In this document: one piece after another, positions 34,605 through 46,727 of the stretch | Layout: every line of letters starts with the position of its first letter | Position numbering within the stretch: the first letter of the stretch is position 1 | Origin: Sipunculus nudus | Taxonomy: Eukaryota; Annelida; Sipuncula; Golfingiida; Sipunculidae | DNA: 64,000 nucleotides | Assembly (NCBI GenBank): GCA_026874595.1 | Contig: CM049315.1 | Span: 71,407,416 to 71,471,415, forward strand | Direction: 5' to 3' | Position numbers and translations under genes: made by a program | Notes under the pieces: generated by a model | The model's database searches: none | The model's input: only the letters and a program-made list of their open reading frames with translations | What the model was told of the DNA's origin: nothing

Positions 34605-34901
34605 CATGGGGTGATCAATTTATACATGTAATCGATTATGATTACTTTTACGTTACAATAACGATTGCCAAAATAAGTGCCTGTATACGATTATGATCAC
34701 AACAACTTTATGATTTCTTCAAATAGTAATTATGATTACAGCCACAATTACAGACCTTAATATTGTCAAAAAGGCTTCTCAAGAATAGTATACTCAAACC
34801 TTAATTCAAATGCATCAATGAAAAAGCCTTGTGCAAGACACTGAAAGAGTAGTTTCGTCAGGATATGAAAAAGATGTATTCAAAAGTCTGAAGGAAAACT
34901 A
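34601..34901 (-). other. Probable hAT element subterminal region
   Basis: 'taatcgattatgattac' and 'cgattatgatcac' words at 34628-34760 are typical of hAT ends. They lie on the 3' side of the transposase fragment that follows. Confidence 0.35.
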
Positions 34902-35034
34902 GAAACGATTTACATCAAACTCTGCGGCTGTGAGGCAACGTTGCTCAGGGCGAAACACTTTGCCGGCTACTCAACAATCTTTCTACCGGAGCTGATGTAG
35001 CTGGAACAGTGAGAAACTTTCTAGCCAGCTGGGA
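34902..35034 (-). pseudogene. hAT transposase C-terminal (dimerisation) fragment
   Basis: Minus strand: 'QLARKFLTVPATSAPVERLL' then, after a frameshift, 'GKVFRPEQRCLTAAEFDVNRF'. The order 'vPATSApVERlfS...gkvfrpeR..L....f' is the signature of the hAT C-terminal dimerisation domain, which pairs transposase subunits. There are frame breaks and only about 40 residues, so it is a relic. It sits just beyond the outer end of the Gypsy LTR at 35101. Confidence 0.7.
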
Positions 35035-35100
35035 GAGTAGAGGGAGTGTGTTTAATCTGGAGTGCCAAAACTAAATTAGATAAGTGAAATTGGGAAGTGT

Positions 35101-35306
35101 TGTAGGAGGCCGTAATAAGTAAATAGGCTTACCGTTGGAGAAGAAGACAGGGCCAGAACGAGCAGAAACAATCAAAACTGGGCTGTAGAAGAGGCTGGGT
35201 TTTAGGCAAAGGTACTCTCGGTTGTCTTGCTGATCTCCTATCTTGTCTTGGTTACCAAGTCCAGTCTCACGCCGAGCCACTCTTCACTCTCCAGGCAATA
35301 CCTACA
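35101..35306 (-). repeat. 206-bp 3' LTR of a Ty3/Gypsy element
   Basis: Bounded by TGTAGG (35101-35106) and CCTACA (35301-35306), so on either strand it reads TG...CA with 6-bp inverted ends. Immediately upstream on the minus strand is a polypurine tract. The partner 5' LTR was not found in the window. Confidence 0.65.
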
Positions 35307-35321
35307 TACCCCCTCTCTGTG
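35307..35321 (-). promoter_or_regulatory. Polypurine tract of the Gypsy element
   Basis: CACAGAGAGGGGGTA on the minus strand, directly abutting the LTR start TGTAGG; the usual primer site for plus-strand DNA synthesis. Confidence 0.65.
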
Positions 35322-37283
35322 AAATAGATAATATAGCCCAATTTTCTTGTTAACAGAAGACATGCAAATTCAAAGCAGGTGGAACAGGACAATTTAAAAA
35401 AAAAATATTTCGATATTTTTTTGGGTATATTTTCAGACTATGACACTACTGGTAACAGGGCTTGCTGGCAAGAGGTTTCACAAGAACAATGAGACAATGA
35501 ATCAAACAACAAGTCATTACACAGAAATATCTCTTATATAAGAAAAACAGTCCCTTCCTAGTAATTTTCTAAAACTAAGCCCTACCAATCCCTGACCTGG
35601 GCCTGCAGCACACAACAGACCAGAGCAGAGCTAGGCGCTTTTTCACCATTTCTTGAGCTTTAACCCAGCAAGGACCAGCAGATACTGCTTTCAGAAATTG
35701 TCATATAACCTAGCAAGATTCTGGTTGCACATATCCGCAGCTTCGCTAAATGACATGCTTCTAATGGACAAAATGCCCTGAATCACAGCAACTACATCTC
35801 AAAGCGTCCTTGCCAAGTACGGGTAATATGTTTCTGCTAACAGGCGATCTGACGGGATTTGGAGTATTGACTGTCCTGGAGGAACTATGCCGCAGAGTTT
35901 TGCCGGAGATACAAAAATAACAATTTGGTACGGCCCGCTGCCACTCCTGTCACTCGCGCTAACTTCCACAGTCACAATGTATATGAATTTTATGCATTCC
36001 CAGACCCAACGACAGTAAGGTGTGCAGGGTTCCCCTGCTGCTGAATCCTGCTGCACAGGCCGTGCCGTCTTCTCTACAATGGGCGATGATAATTTTTTTT
36101 TGTCTGGATGGTCTATCGCTAGACGTAATGCTTCCCTTAAGAACGTTCTCTGAAAGCGCCACCTTTTATAGGAGGACCCGCTGAAATCTAGGCCTATTTC
36201 ACCTATCCCAACACATGCAAGATAAGAATGGCTATTGTTTAAAAATGGAGAAGCCCTGTTACACAGTTAGGGGTGCTGCGGTAATGATCCCTGGTTTTTC
36301 CCAGTGATGAGACTTTAAGCAATCGCTCTGGAGTGATATTTCCCCTTGGTCAAATTTATTATCCAGTGCGAATGGATATTACCCCCCCCCCCTTTAACAT
36401 AGTCCACTAATTGTCCAAAGGTGGCTAACTGTAACTCTGTTTTGATATGGTTCTCTAGCTCAAGGACCTGATCACACCAATATTGCCTGTTGACAGTGCT
36501 CACGTGTTCGAGCTAGCTTTAATGGAGACCTTGAAGACCCCCTGCTCCTGTCAGAGCCAACAAACTGTTGATGGCTGGAACCACCATGGTAGGTGCTGTT
36601 CTACAATATGCTCTACAATTCTTCATTAGGGTCGGGGATGAAGTTAGCTTCATCTATCTCCCTGAATTCGCTCATCTGAAATTATATCAATTTTGTTGCC
36701 AGAATAACTACTATAAAATAGTTGAATGCACACTTAACTAGGTTAAAATTAGGAAGCCTAATCGATGTAACGAAACTAGCAAATCGTGCGGGCCTATTTA
36801 CTCCCCCCCCCCTTATTTTTACTGATGCTTGGTTTTTTACCTTTTCCTATTCAGCAGGGATGGGATCTTCAGGAACTCTTCCTTTGGACTTCATTAGACA
36901 ATCAGAAGAACCCATAAGACAGTTACCCATAAGACAGTCAGCAAAATTCATAAGACGATCGGCAGAATCCATAAGACAATCGACATAATCTTAAGCATCC
37001 ATATGCTAGGCAGGATAAGAACTGCAAAGATCCTCATCACGCCCTTCACCCTGCCAAAACCAGTTTCTTGCTGTGCGGAGCCATAATAGTGTGAAGCGAT
37101 CATTGAACGGTTCTGGTCCAAATGCAATACAGGGGGTGTTTATTCTCGACCTTTGTACATTGGTTGTGGTTTTGGTCTTACACCCTTCTTCGACGTTTTG
37201 TTCAGTAGTTTAGTAAGCTCACCAGGTTCGAAAACATTCTCTTATAGTTTAGATTCATAGAGTTTTCTGATAACCTGATTTGC
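35322..37283 (-). other. Gypsy interior downstream of integrase, unidentified
   Basis: Decayed minus-strand frames (for example 36162-35959, 36503-36315, and a start-like 'MSEFREIDEANFIPDP' near 36675) resemble nothing I can name. C runs lie at 36381-36391 and 36805-36814. This may include a foreign insertion. Confidence 0.35.
36893..36988. repeat. Short tandem repeat 'cataagacagt'
   Basis: Five degenerate copies of a roughly 15-20-bp unit (cccataagacagt, ttcataagacgat, tccataagacaat). Confidence 0.65.
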
Positions 37284-39085
37284 TTGCAACGTTTGCCTAA
37301 TTGTACAAGATTAATCCCCTATGCGTTTGGAGACTCTATTAGTTGTGGCCATTGGCTGTTGGTTCGGGTGGCCAAATATTATGTCTTCTGGTTGCAGGAC
37401 CTCTCCGCCAAGCATAATTTGATTTACCGAATATCCATTGCTCGAGTTGACCATAGAATGGAGTGCCATGGTGATTATCGGCATGTCCTTGTCCCACTCC
37501 CTGACTTTATCCTACATTTGATAACGAATCATTTGAAGAATGGTTCGGTTTTACTGTTCTACCTGCCCATTGGAGAAGGGGTGGTATGGTGTGGTTCTGC
37601 TTTTGGCTCTCCCGAACAATTTGCAAAAAGCGCTGAATAAGTTAGATCCCTAACCTGTATGGATGGATACAGGGCAGCCATATTAAATAATGTAAGGTTT
37701 CTGTACCACTTTCAGGGGTTTGGAAATACTTGGCCATTTGGGTGCTGGGTGGGGGTGGAGGTTTTACAATAATTTCAATAAAATGTACAAGAAACTTGGT
37801 AGCAACAAGCTCTGCGGTTTGTTCTGGGATGGCAGCACACCCGACCCTTTCGAGAACTGGTCGGTCAGAACTAGGGTATATTGGTTTCCGTTCTCACTGA
37901 TTTGGAATGAGCCAAGGACATCCAGATGTACGCGCTCCATGGGGAGTCAGATTAGCTCTGGATATTATGCTGTCCTTCTTGTTGACATTACAGATGCGGC
38001 AGCATTTATAGTATAATTCACAGTCTAAGGGCCTTTAGTGCCGTTTAACCTAGCGTACGTGTTCTCGCGGCCAAGGTGGGCATCGGATTTTGAGTTATGG
38101 CAGAACAACAAAACCTTATTTCTTAGTCAACGAGGCAATACCAAGCGAAGGCTTGAGCCCAGTGGATCTATCCAGGTGTATTACAGGGTACTTTCTACTA
38201 GTTGCAGTTGTGATTAATGGGCACAAAGCCATTTGGTTGAGAGACTTTGCAAACTATGGCCTGCTTAACTTGGGTCCTCTTCTGATTTAAGCCAGGCCAT
38301 AACTGGTTTTAAATCCATGTCTTCTGTCTGGGCTTTAGTAAGCTGTTCAGATGTATAAGCACTCAGTCAGCAGTTAATATCTTTATTTTCCGTTTGGCTG
38401 GGATCGTCTTTAGTCAGTAGTATTGTCCATACATATATTTCTGGGCTGGTGGGAATGGTGGAAACAGTGATATACACAAGGATAGAGAGCGATCCTCAGG
38501 GTCTTCCTGGGAGACTAGATTTACTTGTGGACCTTCAGCTGTCGTAATTAATGAAAAAAGGCCCCGTATTCCAAATGGCAACACATCATCAACATCATCG
38601 AGCAATCTCACCCATTGGCCATAGGCTCTCTGGTAATTGTAACTGCCACCGAATGGCAAGGCATCGATGCCAGTGCCTGCCCTATGAGCGACACACCTCT
38701 TCCCTGTCCGGAATACGAGACAAGCCATCCGCATTTATGTGTTTAACTCTGGCTTTGTGCAAGATTTTAAAGTCAAACTGAGAGAGTTCACCAAACATCT
38801 TTCTAGCTGGCCCACGATGATGCGGAAATGCATGAACCACGCCAAACTGTTCTTGTCTGTTCTGATGATGAAAGAAAGCCAAATAATATAAAGCCCAAAG
38901 TGCCGACAAATTCAAACTACCGCCCATAATTCCTTTCTGGTGTTACAAAATCACCCTTGCTGTGGAGTTAGTACGAGGTTTGCCAAAGCAATAGTTCGTT
39001 CAACGCCATCCTGTTCATGTGATAGTTCTGCGCCATCTGCTGTTTTGATGCATCACAATCAAGAATGAAAGTGCAACCTGGTAAA
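37284..39085 (-). pseudogene. Ty3/Gypsy pol remnant: RNase H and integrase
   Basis: Minus strand, 5' to 3'. RNase H begins near 39080 ('FILDCDASKQQ') and runs to 'HINADGLSRIP' near 38700. After a linker (38730-38100) comes the integrase zinc-binding half ('YYKCCRICNVNKK' near 38010), the catalytic core ('MERVHLDVLGSFQ' and 'LVLTDQFSK' near 37900, then 'TPYHP' with 'SNGQVE' near 37570) and 'LHSMVNSSNGYSVNQIMLGG' near 37430. Together these are the tail of a Gypsy polyprotein that makes and integrates element DNA. Gag, protease and reverse transcriptase are absent: sequence upstream of 39085 is unrelated. Multiple stops and frameshifts show it is dead. Plus-strand frames over the same interval are antisense shadows. 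Confidence 0.8.
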
Positions 39086-39429
39086 GGAAATGACTAGCAG
39101 AGATTACGGATTACTCATATTATCAAATTATTGTTTTCTTAAATAAGCTGTAAGGTAGGTATTTATTTACTTTCTTCATAATTAGGTCCTTAATCATCTA
39201 CACTATAATTGTTTCCCTTGAAATATTACTGTTGTGTATGTTATGTATTGACTTGTTGTATGCGGTTACGGATTGACATTTGGTTACGTAAAGGACTTGG
39301 GTACGGATAACTTGGTTACTCTTCCGTGATGGCCAAGTGTTTTCTTAAGTAAAGTTTTGGATATAATCGGTTTCCATCTTCATACGTTTGGTGCAGATCC
39401 TGCTGCACAAACCTACAGTAACTAATAAC
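39086..39429. other. No gene recognised
   Basis: AT-rich. The phrase 'ttggtgcagatcctgctg' at 39390-39408 resembles a primer-binding site, but no LTR could be paired with it. Confidence 0.4.
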
Positions 39430-41226
39430 TATTGGTCCATGGGCCTTGGCGCTCAGCTGAATTTGAAATACAGGTGATGCATGTATTATTGAGTGATGTT
39501 ATGATCTGGTGAAAAATGTTCGTTAAGGAATCTTTAACAGTAGGTAGATTTGCTTCGCCAGTGCTCAAAATCGTGATTTTTTTTAAAATCTTTTTTGGCC
39601 TAAAGTCTTAAGAAAATAGATAGCAATGAGCTGTTGTACGACATCAGGCCTACTACCCCTCAGCTATCAGTAATTGGACTGACCTATTAATAGGCCACCC
39701 CTATTGTAAAGTAGCCTGGCCTACAGCCGGGAATGTTCAGGCACTATTTTTGGCAATATTTGTTCTTCAAAATTTAAAAAAATGAACTGCCACACATAAA
39801 GTAGTTAGGTAGATAATTTAAGAAGAGTGAAGATGAATAAGACCACCCAATCCAGAAGTTTCAGATGCCTGGACATACTAAGGTACGTACATATTGTTTC
39901 AGTGTTTGTGTCATAGAAAACAAAGTAGAAGGGCCGTAGGAGGCATTAGAAATTGGCCTGTAAATCTTTTAGTATGTATTGCCAAAGCATGTGAGGTAAG
40001 AATTCAGTGGCTAATGTCTCCCGAAGCAAAAATAAACATTAAATCATGTTCTTTCACATAGTTCACTGAATATAAGTCAGTGACCTTATTTTGGATGTCC
40101 AAAGGAACATTACAATGACCTCAGTTTACATTAAAAAGATATTTCCAAATCCAAAAGATTTATACCGTGTGTAAATGTATTGGTCCCCCAAATTAGGTTT
40201 TCTACTCGTAGCACACATGATAAAGGCCATAGTAACCTAATTCCAGGAATCATAGGAGACTTAGCGAAGGCTTTCCTAGATATTCCCTATTATCTTAGAA
40301 GATTCTAAGGCTATCGGATACAATTTTTGTCCCGCCTGACTCACTGGGTACCAAAATCATGTTTTCGAACCGTAGCTTGCAAAATATAGATCACTTCGAC
40401 CTAATTTCAGGTTTCTAACGAGAACATCCATTGGTGTACAGTTAGAAGTTACGGTTTGTGTCCTATGAACTGCCGGACTTCTTCATTTGAAGGTCTCAAA
40501 AATACAATAAAATACGTAAAAAGGAGAAAAAGTATAGATTGCACCACCAGTTTTTAGGAAATGATGAAACACTCCATGATCAATATGTAGGGGAAAAATT
40601 ATGGCAATCAATTCATTAGCTATTCAGACACTGGAGCTTTTGTATCAATTTTGTTAAATTATTCTGGGAGGTACTCTTGGGTCCTATAGCTTAGAAAATA
40701 TAGGCCGCAGTGAGCTAACTTCAGGTTTCCAAGGAGATTTTTTATGAACCTCTATGGGTGTACAGAGAGAAGCTTCTAGGTCAAGCAGTTACAATTTTTG
40801 CCCTGTCTGAATCGAAGGGTGCTCAAAATCATCTTTTTGTCAAAGAGTTTGCATAATATATGTCACCATGACCTAATTTCAAGTGTACAGTTAGAAGTTT
40901 CTAGGTATAACGGTTACGGTTTGTGCCAAGACTGCTTTATTTGAATGTCTCAAAAATACAGACATAAGCATTTAAAAAATACAGGTGGCGCCACTAGTCT
41001 TAGGAATTGATGAAGGACTCCCTGATCAAAACGTATGTAAAGAATTATGGCAATAAATGCAATAGTTATGCAGATAGTGAAGCTTTTGTATCAATATTTT
41101 TTTTATTATTGTGGGGGGGGGGGTGTACTTATGAGCCATATAGTTCGAAGGATATAGGTCACAGACAGACAACGGTCAGAAAGTGATCGCTATAGCTCAG
41201 ATTACTTTCAGTCAGCTGAGCTTAAA
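39430..41226 (+). mobile_element. Type 2 palindrome-array element, copy 3 (degenerate)
   Basis: Starts with a worn 'ttggtccatgggccttggcg' + 'ctcagctga' (compare the GACCCATGGGTC start) and ends with 'gtgatcgctatagctcagat' and 'cagtcagctgagctt'. Internal cores at about 40540 (gcaccaccag) and 40984-40995 (GGTGGCGCCACT), a G run at 41113-41122, and recurring 'gaagcttctaggtcaagc' text. Much more diverged than the copies at 3133 and 51657. The left part (39500-40150) is only loosely assigned. Confidence 0.5.
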
Positions 41227-41837
41227 ACATTTCATAGCGAACAACAGACGGACATGAGGGGATGGAACGGACTTTAGTATACAATATATATGATACTTAA
41301 TGATGATTACTTCAAAACTGAATACTACCTCTCTTTCACGAGTGCAGTTTTTTCATTCAATAAAAATGTGAGTATATCTCAATTATTTCTACAAAAGAGG
41401 AAGGTTTATTCACTTCATGTATAGAGGCAGCAAATCAATTCTTTAGGTGCATCATATAATGTGCCGTTTTGCACATTCTTGTACGGCCCGAAGTGGACAT
41501 AATGCCGGAAAAAAAGCACGGACATGACGCAGAGCAAAACACCTCAAGGATGATATATTTCCCTCATCGCTGTGCACTACGCCTATTATGAAGCTTATTT
41601 CGCTCTACACTTATTTCTCTTATCCATCTTTCCTTTCTTGGAATATTATTTTTACCAAACATGGTATGTAAGGTTGACGGAGCCAAAGCCTTTACAAGCA
41701 AAGAAATTTGTCTGCAGTCTCTCTAAATAAATCGATTATTTCACCTCATAAATTATTAATCATTACGCCAGTGAATTTTCCTTCCTTCCCCCGCCGTTTG
41801 TGTTTTATGGGGAACGATATTAGTGAGCTTACTTTCC
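41227..41837. other. Possible body of a Helitron, no gene recognised
   Basis: Lies upstream of the hairpin-CTAG end at 41865. No 5' TC terminus could be fixed. Confidence 0.3.
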
Positions 41838-41865
41838 CCGGGGCAACGCCGGGTACCTCAGCTAG
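41838..41865 (+). mobile_element. Helitron 3'-end signature
   Basis: A GC-rich hairpin (CCCGGGGCAACGCCGGG), a short spacer (TACCTCAG), then CTAG. This is the Helitron 3' layout, although the next base is C, not T. Confidence 0.5.
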
Positions 41866-42375
41866 CATATAATACGTCAACATCATTCGTCAATTATAAA
41901 GAGGATCATTATTAATCAATTCTTTGTGCAAATGCACCGTAGTTTAGAATGTCTATGCTCATATATATAGCAAGAGGACAATTTGTGTATATAAATAACT
42001 TACACCAACTTCAGAAAAGAATGGCTACCTTGTGTTTGTGTAGAATGTAAATATCTCACATAATTATGTCACATAAATTATCATAAATACTAAGTGGACC
42101 TTGTGTGTGTGGATATTTAAATATTATACACCTCACTCTGGACATGAATCCCCCTTAATAGAACGTGAACCTTGTCATCCTATACCTTCTCACAATTATT
42201 AAATTTTTATCTGTATTTGTTTGTTCAGAAACGAGCGACAAAATAGTGCTCAATGTATATCATTATGTGCTTAGAAAAGTTACACAATTTTATTTTATGA
42301 ATCAATAAACGGTTTAGACTGGGAAAGCAGAGTGTACCGTTCCTTATACTTGGGGTTTCGGATACCGTAACTCTT
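41866..42375. other. No gene recognised
   Basis: AT-rich spacer. 'aatcaattctttgtgca' at 41917 echoes 'aatcaattctttaggtgca' at 41435. Confidence 0.45.
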
Positions 42376-44073
42376 GTTCTTTTTATGCCACAAAGCATAT
42401 AGTTTTACCCATGTCCGTCATTCCGTCCTTCCGTCCTTCCGAAATCAAACAGTTGTACGGTTTTTTTTTCGCAATGCCTGCAGATATTGGCCTGATTTTT
42501 GGTGTGTGGGCAGATAATGACCAGTTACAGATCGAGTATGCGTTTCGTCCCGGTTGACCTACTTTTGACCGTTTTACGGCTCCTTAACTTAGAAAATTTC
42601 ATGAAAAAAATAGAAATTTTCATGACAAATACACATGTTCGGACTTTTTTCCGCAATGCCTGCAGATATTGGCCTGATTTTTGGTGTGTATGCAGTTATT
42701 GACCAGTTACAGATGGAGTTCGCGTTTCCTCCCGGTTGACCTACTTTTGACCATTTACGGCTCCTTAACTTAGAAAATTTCATGAAAAAATAGAAATTTT
42801 CATGACAAAATACATGTATGGACTTTTTTTCGCAATGCCTGCAGATATTGGCCTGATTTTTGGTGTGTATGCAGATAATGACCAGTTACAGTTCGAGTTC
42901 GCGTTTCGTCCTGGTTGACCTACTTTTGATTGTTTTACGGCTCCTAAACATAGAAAATTTTATGAAAAATATAAATTTTCATGACAAATGTACATGTACA
43001 GCCGTTTTTAGCCCTCAGCTCATAGGCTGATGGGCTATTGTCGTCACCCAAGCTGTCCGTCTATCCGTCCATCTGTCTGTCGGTTGTCCGTCCGTCCGTC
43101 CGTCAGTTCCGCGTCTGTTAACTTTTACCTTGTTAGCGGGATATCTCTAAAAGGATTCACCGTTGGAATTTTATTTCATCAGTGAAGATGTATATCGATA
43201 AAATCTCGGTCAAGTTCGAAGATGGGTGACCTTGACCCATTTTTCTACATTTTAAAGCTGATTATAGAAAAACACTCAGAAGCTTATATCTCAGGAACCA
43301 TTGTGTGGATTTTCACAAAACTTACTATGACCATTGGGACCGATGGTCTGTACGTTCTGCACAATTTTGGTGGCGTCACCTGCAATTTCTGATTTTTTAA
43401 TGAAATTTTATCAGATTTTTCAATTCTGGCCTTTGTGCAGGATATCTCCAAAGGTATTTAACTAAGGAACTTCATTACTTCAGTGCTTTTGCATCATATT
43501 TACAAAATCTTGGTCAGGTTCAAAGATGGGTGGTCTTGACCTACTTTTCAAGGTCACAGAGCTTAGTATAGAAAAAAAAACTTAGGGGGATATTTCTCAG
43601 GAAGCATTTGGTGGATTGTTATAAAACATGGTACATACCTCTATAATTTAAATTTATAACTGATTACTAGCTTTTGCTAATATTCTAGTTTCGCAATGCA
43701 ATGCTTACAGATACTGGCCCAATGTTTGGTCTGTGGGCGCATAATGACCCCTTACAGGTCGAGTTCGCGTTTCGTCCCAGTTAACCTATTTTTGACCATA
43801 TGACAGATCCTTAACATAGAAAATTTCATGAAAGACAGAAATTTTTATGAAAAATGCACATGTATGGACTTTTTTTCACAGTGCCTGCATACTGGCCTGA
43901 TTTTTGATGTGTTCCTTGATAATGACCCGTTACAGATCGAGTTTGCATTTTGCCCTTCTTGACCTACTTTTGACCATACAACACCTCCTAAGCTTAAAAA
44001 AAATTTACAAAATTTAACAAATGTTTCTAATTTGCCCCAGGCGGGGGCATTCGTGTCGTACCGACACATCTAG
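42376..44073 (+). mobile_element. Helitron-like element with about 180-bp tandem units
   Basis: Left part: 'gtccgtcattccgtccttcc' simple repeat. The units then carry 'cagatattggcctgattttt' at 42482, 42663 and 42843 (spacing 181 and 180), diverged copies at about 43709 and 43885, plus 'gttgacctacttttgacc', 'tttacggctcctt' and 'atttcatgaaaaaatagaaa'. Right end: 'gcgggggcattc', hairpin GTGTCG-TAC-CGACAC, then ATCTAG at 44068-44073 followed by T. This end is the mirror of 13869. It has no coding capacity. The exact 5' end (near 42376) is uncertain. Another repeat interrupts it at about 43010-43660. Confidence 0.65.
43010..43660 (-). mobile_element. Foreign repeat inside the 180-bp array
   Basis: Starts 'tttagccctcagctcatagg' then 'ctgatgggctattgtcgtcac', a hairpin-bearing end, followed by (GTCCGTC)n at 43050-43105 and text with 'ttgacc' words ('gggatatctctaaaaggatt'). 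The style is that of the type 2 end but the sequence differs. Confidence 0.5.
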
Positions 44074-46458
44074 TTGTTAGAATTTATCATAATGAATATT
44101 GATCTCTAATATATGAATAAAAGTGTAGACAATCTTTAAAAGGCACGAAAATATTGTCAACACATCCATTTTCAGATAAAGTATACGATAATCAAAACCT
44201 GAATAGAAATAATCTTTTTTAAACTTTTTCAATCGAAACCACGAATATTTTCTTTTTTTTTGTCATACTAAATAAACCAACTAATTTTGCTTGTATAATA
44301 TATATCTTAGCTCAGAATTAATCCTGCCGTAATTACTGTCATTACAAATCAGTTGTAAGGTTTTTGTAACATATATCAGTAAAACTCTTGGATCAAAATA
44401 TATGGTGACAGTATAACTCGGTCATTTATTTGTACTGGGGGAAATTAATAATCACGTGTTAAAAAGAGAATTATATATGTTTGCATCTCATCTTTACTTT
44501 TTATGTGAAATGACTTTAATTTATATTCTTGTTTTGTTAATGGTATAATAAAAGTGTGTGCTTCGCTCAAACCTGCACCATGACTTCATGCAGTATTTTA
44601 ATACAATAATGAAATATTTCTTTATGCAGTACATAATGTATTTCCGATTAGTTGTAACATGAGTAATTAGAGATCCACAGATCACAACGGATCCACAAGA
44701 TGGCGCAATCAGTAAGTTTATTGACAACTAACATAGTAAAATTGCGAAAGTAAACACAATCAGTGACTTTTATCTTGGCTATTGCAACAAAAAACAAGCG
44801 ATAATAGGTAATGTGTCATCTTTACAACAAATTGTGAATCCCCTGGGATCAATATAGGCCTATAGGTTAAATACAATGTGCTGAATACCCGCAGTCGTGC
44901 CAATGAACAATCAAACTTCATATTATTAGAGTAATGACAAACCTGTACGACAAGTAATCTGAAGTGTATTTTAACGCTTACATGCAGCACGTATGCTGCA
45001 TGTAACAGGAATGTACGAACCCACCCTATTTATATAGGGATCAAGTAGGGCATAAGTCCCAGGGTGTGCATCAAGATGAACTCTCTATTGTAGCCAAGAT
45101 GCACTGAAAACAAACACCCCTTTTAAACCCTAAGTCAATTATAAACATTGCTGAACAATATAATGAGTTACAAAAACATGTTGGCACATACATTGATAAC
45201 TACGTTACAAATGATTAGAAATATACCTTTAAGCTGCAAGTTTACAATAATACAAACGATGGTTGACTCAATACACAAATGTATCATAGCTATTCCTAAG
45301 ACTTAATATATGTCTGTTCCATATTGAATGCTATAGGCCCATAGCTTTATGACGTTTACCTTTGTGCATCTCACCAGCAGTGTTCCATGGGACACCTCGT
45401 ACCTGTAATCAGTTCAATATGACTTACAAAAGACCTGCTTACAAGGCTATCTAATGGCGGCCATGTGTATCATGTTAAAAATAAAACAGCCAACAATACT
45501 ATATTCCCAATGTCCTGGCACACGGCTAGCTACATTTCAACGAGAATGTGTATAGTTTGTCCTTAACATTATTGGCTGAAGATATGTATTACGTTAAATA
45601 TTTATCAAATAACATCAAGTAAACATAGCAGTGCAAATAAAAGGAAATTTACACGTTAAAAACGATCAAGGACGTATATAACCAAGATTTTTTATTTAGA
45701 ATACCCTGTAGATGTAGGGGTAGTTTAACACATGAAGCATAAAACTAACCTGCTGGATATCCTAGGATCCAAACCACTCCTCTGAGGGGAGGTTTAACTT
45801 GAGAACCTTCCTATCATGGAGATTCCACCAAGACTGCTCTTATGTCAATCTCCATTACCATCACATTGATGCTCGCCTAATTAACCTTATAAACATTCAC
45901 CCCTGCTCTCCTTGGACCAAATCATGCACCAAAGCAGTTACACCACTTACAAGTTGCTGACACCTGGTGTCAATGATTTATACCATTCTCAACTGATCCA
46001 TCATCACGCCTGTGCTCGTTATGTAAACGTGACCAACAGTTGGGGAATTTCACCCGATGCAAACCATTTCCAGTAAAAATAAACAAACGGCAGTAGTCTG
46101 GTAAGTACGATGGCCCGTATAGGAAACAAAAATTTATGTTTTATCTCGTTCCTACGCGATAATATCTCGTGCGCACGCTTTAGTATGCCATGCTACCTAA
46201 AGCCCTCATTAGGACAAGAAGGTCTGTGGTATGATGTATGTCACAGCGTTCATGCAACTTTTTTTGTATGTATTTTAATTGTATGTTCGGTTATGCCAAA
46301 TGCTTTGAGATAAGCACGTTAAGTGTAATTTCCTAAGTTATGGGTCCGAACATAATGGACTTTGTAAAAAATCAGGAAAAATATTTACCCATTTTACATG
46401 AAACTTTGAGGCTAGAGACTTTTTTTCAAGTGTATAACTTTGTTTATTTAAGATTCAT
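44074..46458. other. No gene recognised
   Basis: About 2.4 kb of AT-rich DNA without supported exons. One CTCF-like word (CCACAAGATGGCGC, 44693-44706). A near-palindrome at 44981-45005 ('acatgcagcacgtatgctgcatgt'). Confidence 0.45.
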
Positions 46459-46727
46459 ACCCAAAATAGATCTGAATTTTTTAAAAATTTTAAGTTATTA
46501 GCATAAAAATAGAATCAGTACCTAAAATTTTACCCTACTATGACCCAAAATAGATCTGAATTTTTAAAAATGTTTCAGTTATTAGCATAAAAATAGAATC
46601 AGTACCTAAAATTTTACCCAACTATGACCATGTATACCCAAAATTAGATCTGAATTTTTAAATATTTTTAAGTTATTAGCAAAAAAATAGAATCAGTACC
46701 TAAAAGTTTACCCAACTATGACCATGG
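46459..46727 (+). repeat. Three tandem copies of an 84-93-bp AT-rich unit
   Basis: 'acccaaaatagatctgaatt' begins units at 46459, 46543 and 46636; each contains 'tagaatcagtacctaaaa' and ends 'ctatgacc'. Confidence 0.8.

Noticed and set aside
37284-37640. 118-codon plus-strand open frame
   Set aside because: Antisense to the recognisable Gypsy integrase.
39148-39413. Solo LTR with primer-binding site
   Set aside because: The primer-binding-like phrase has no paired LTR and the boundaries are arbitrary.
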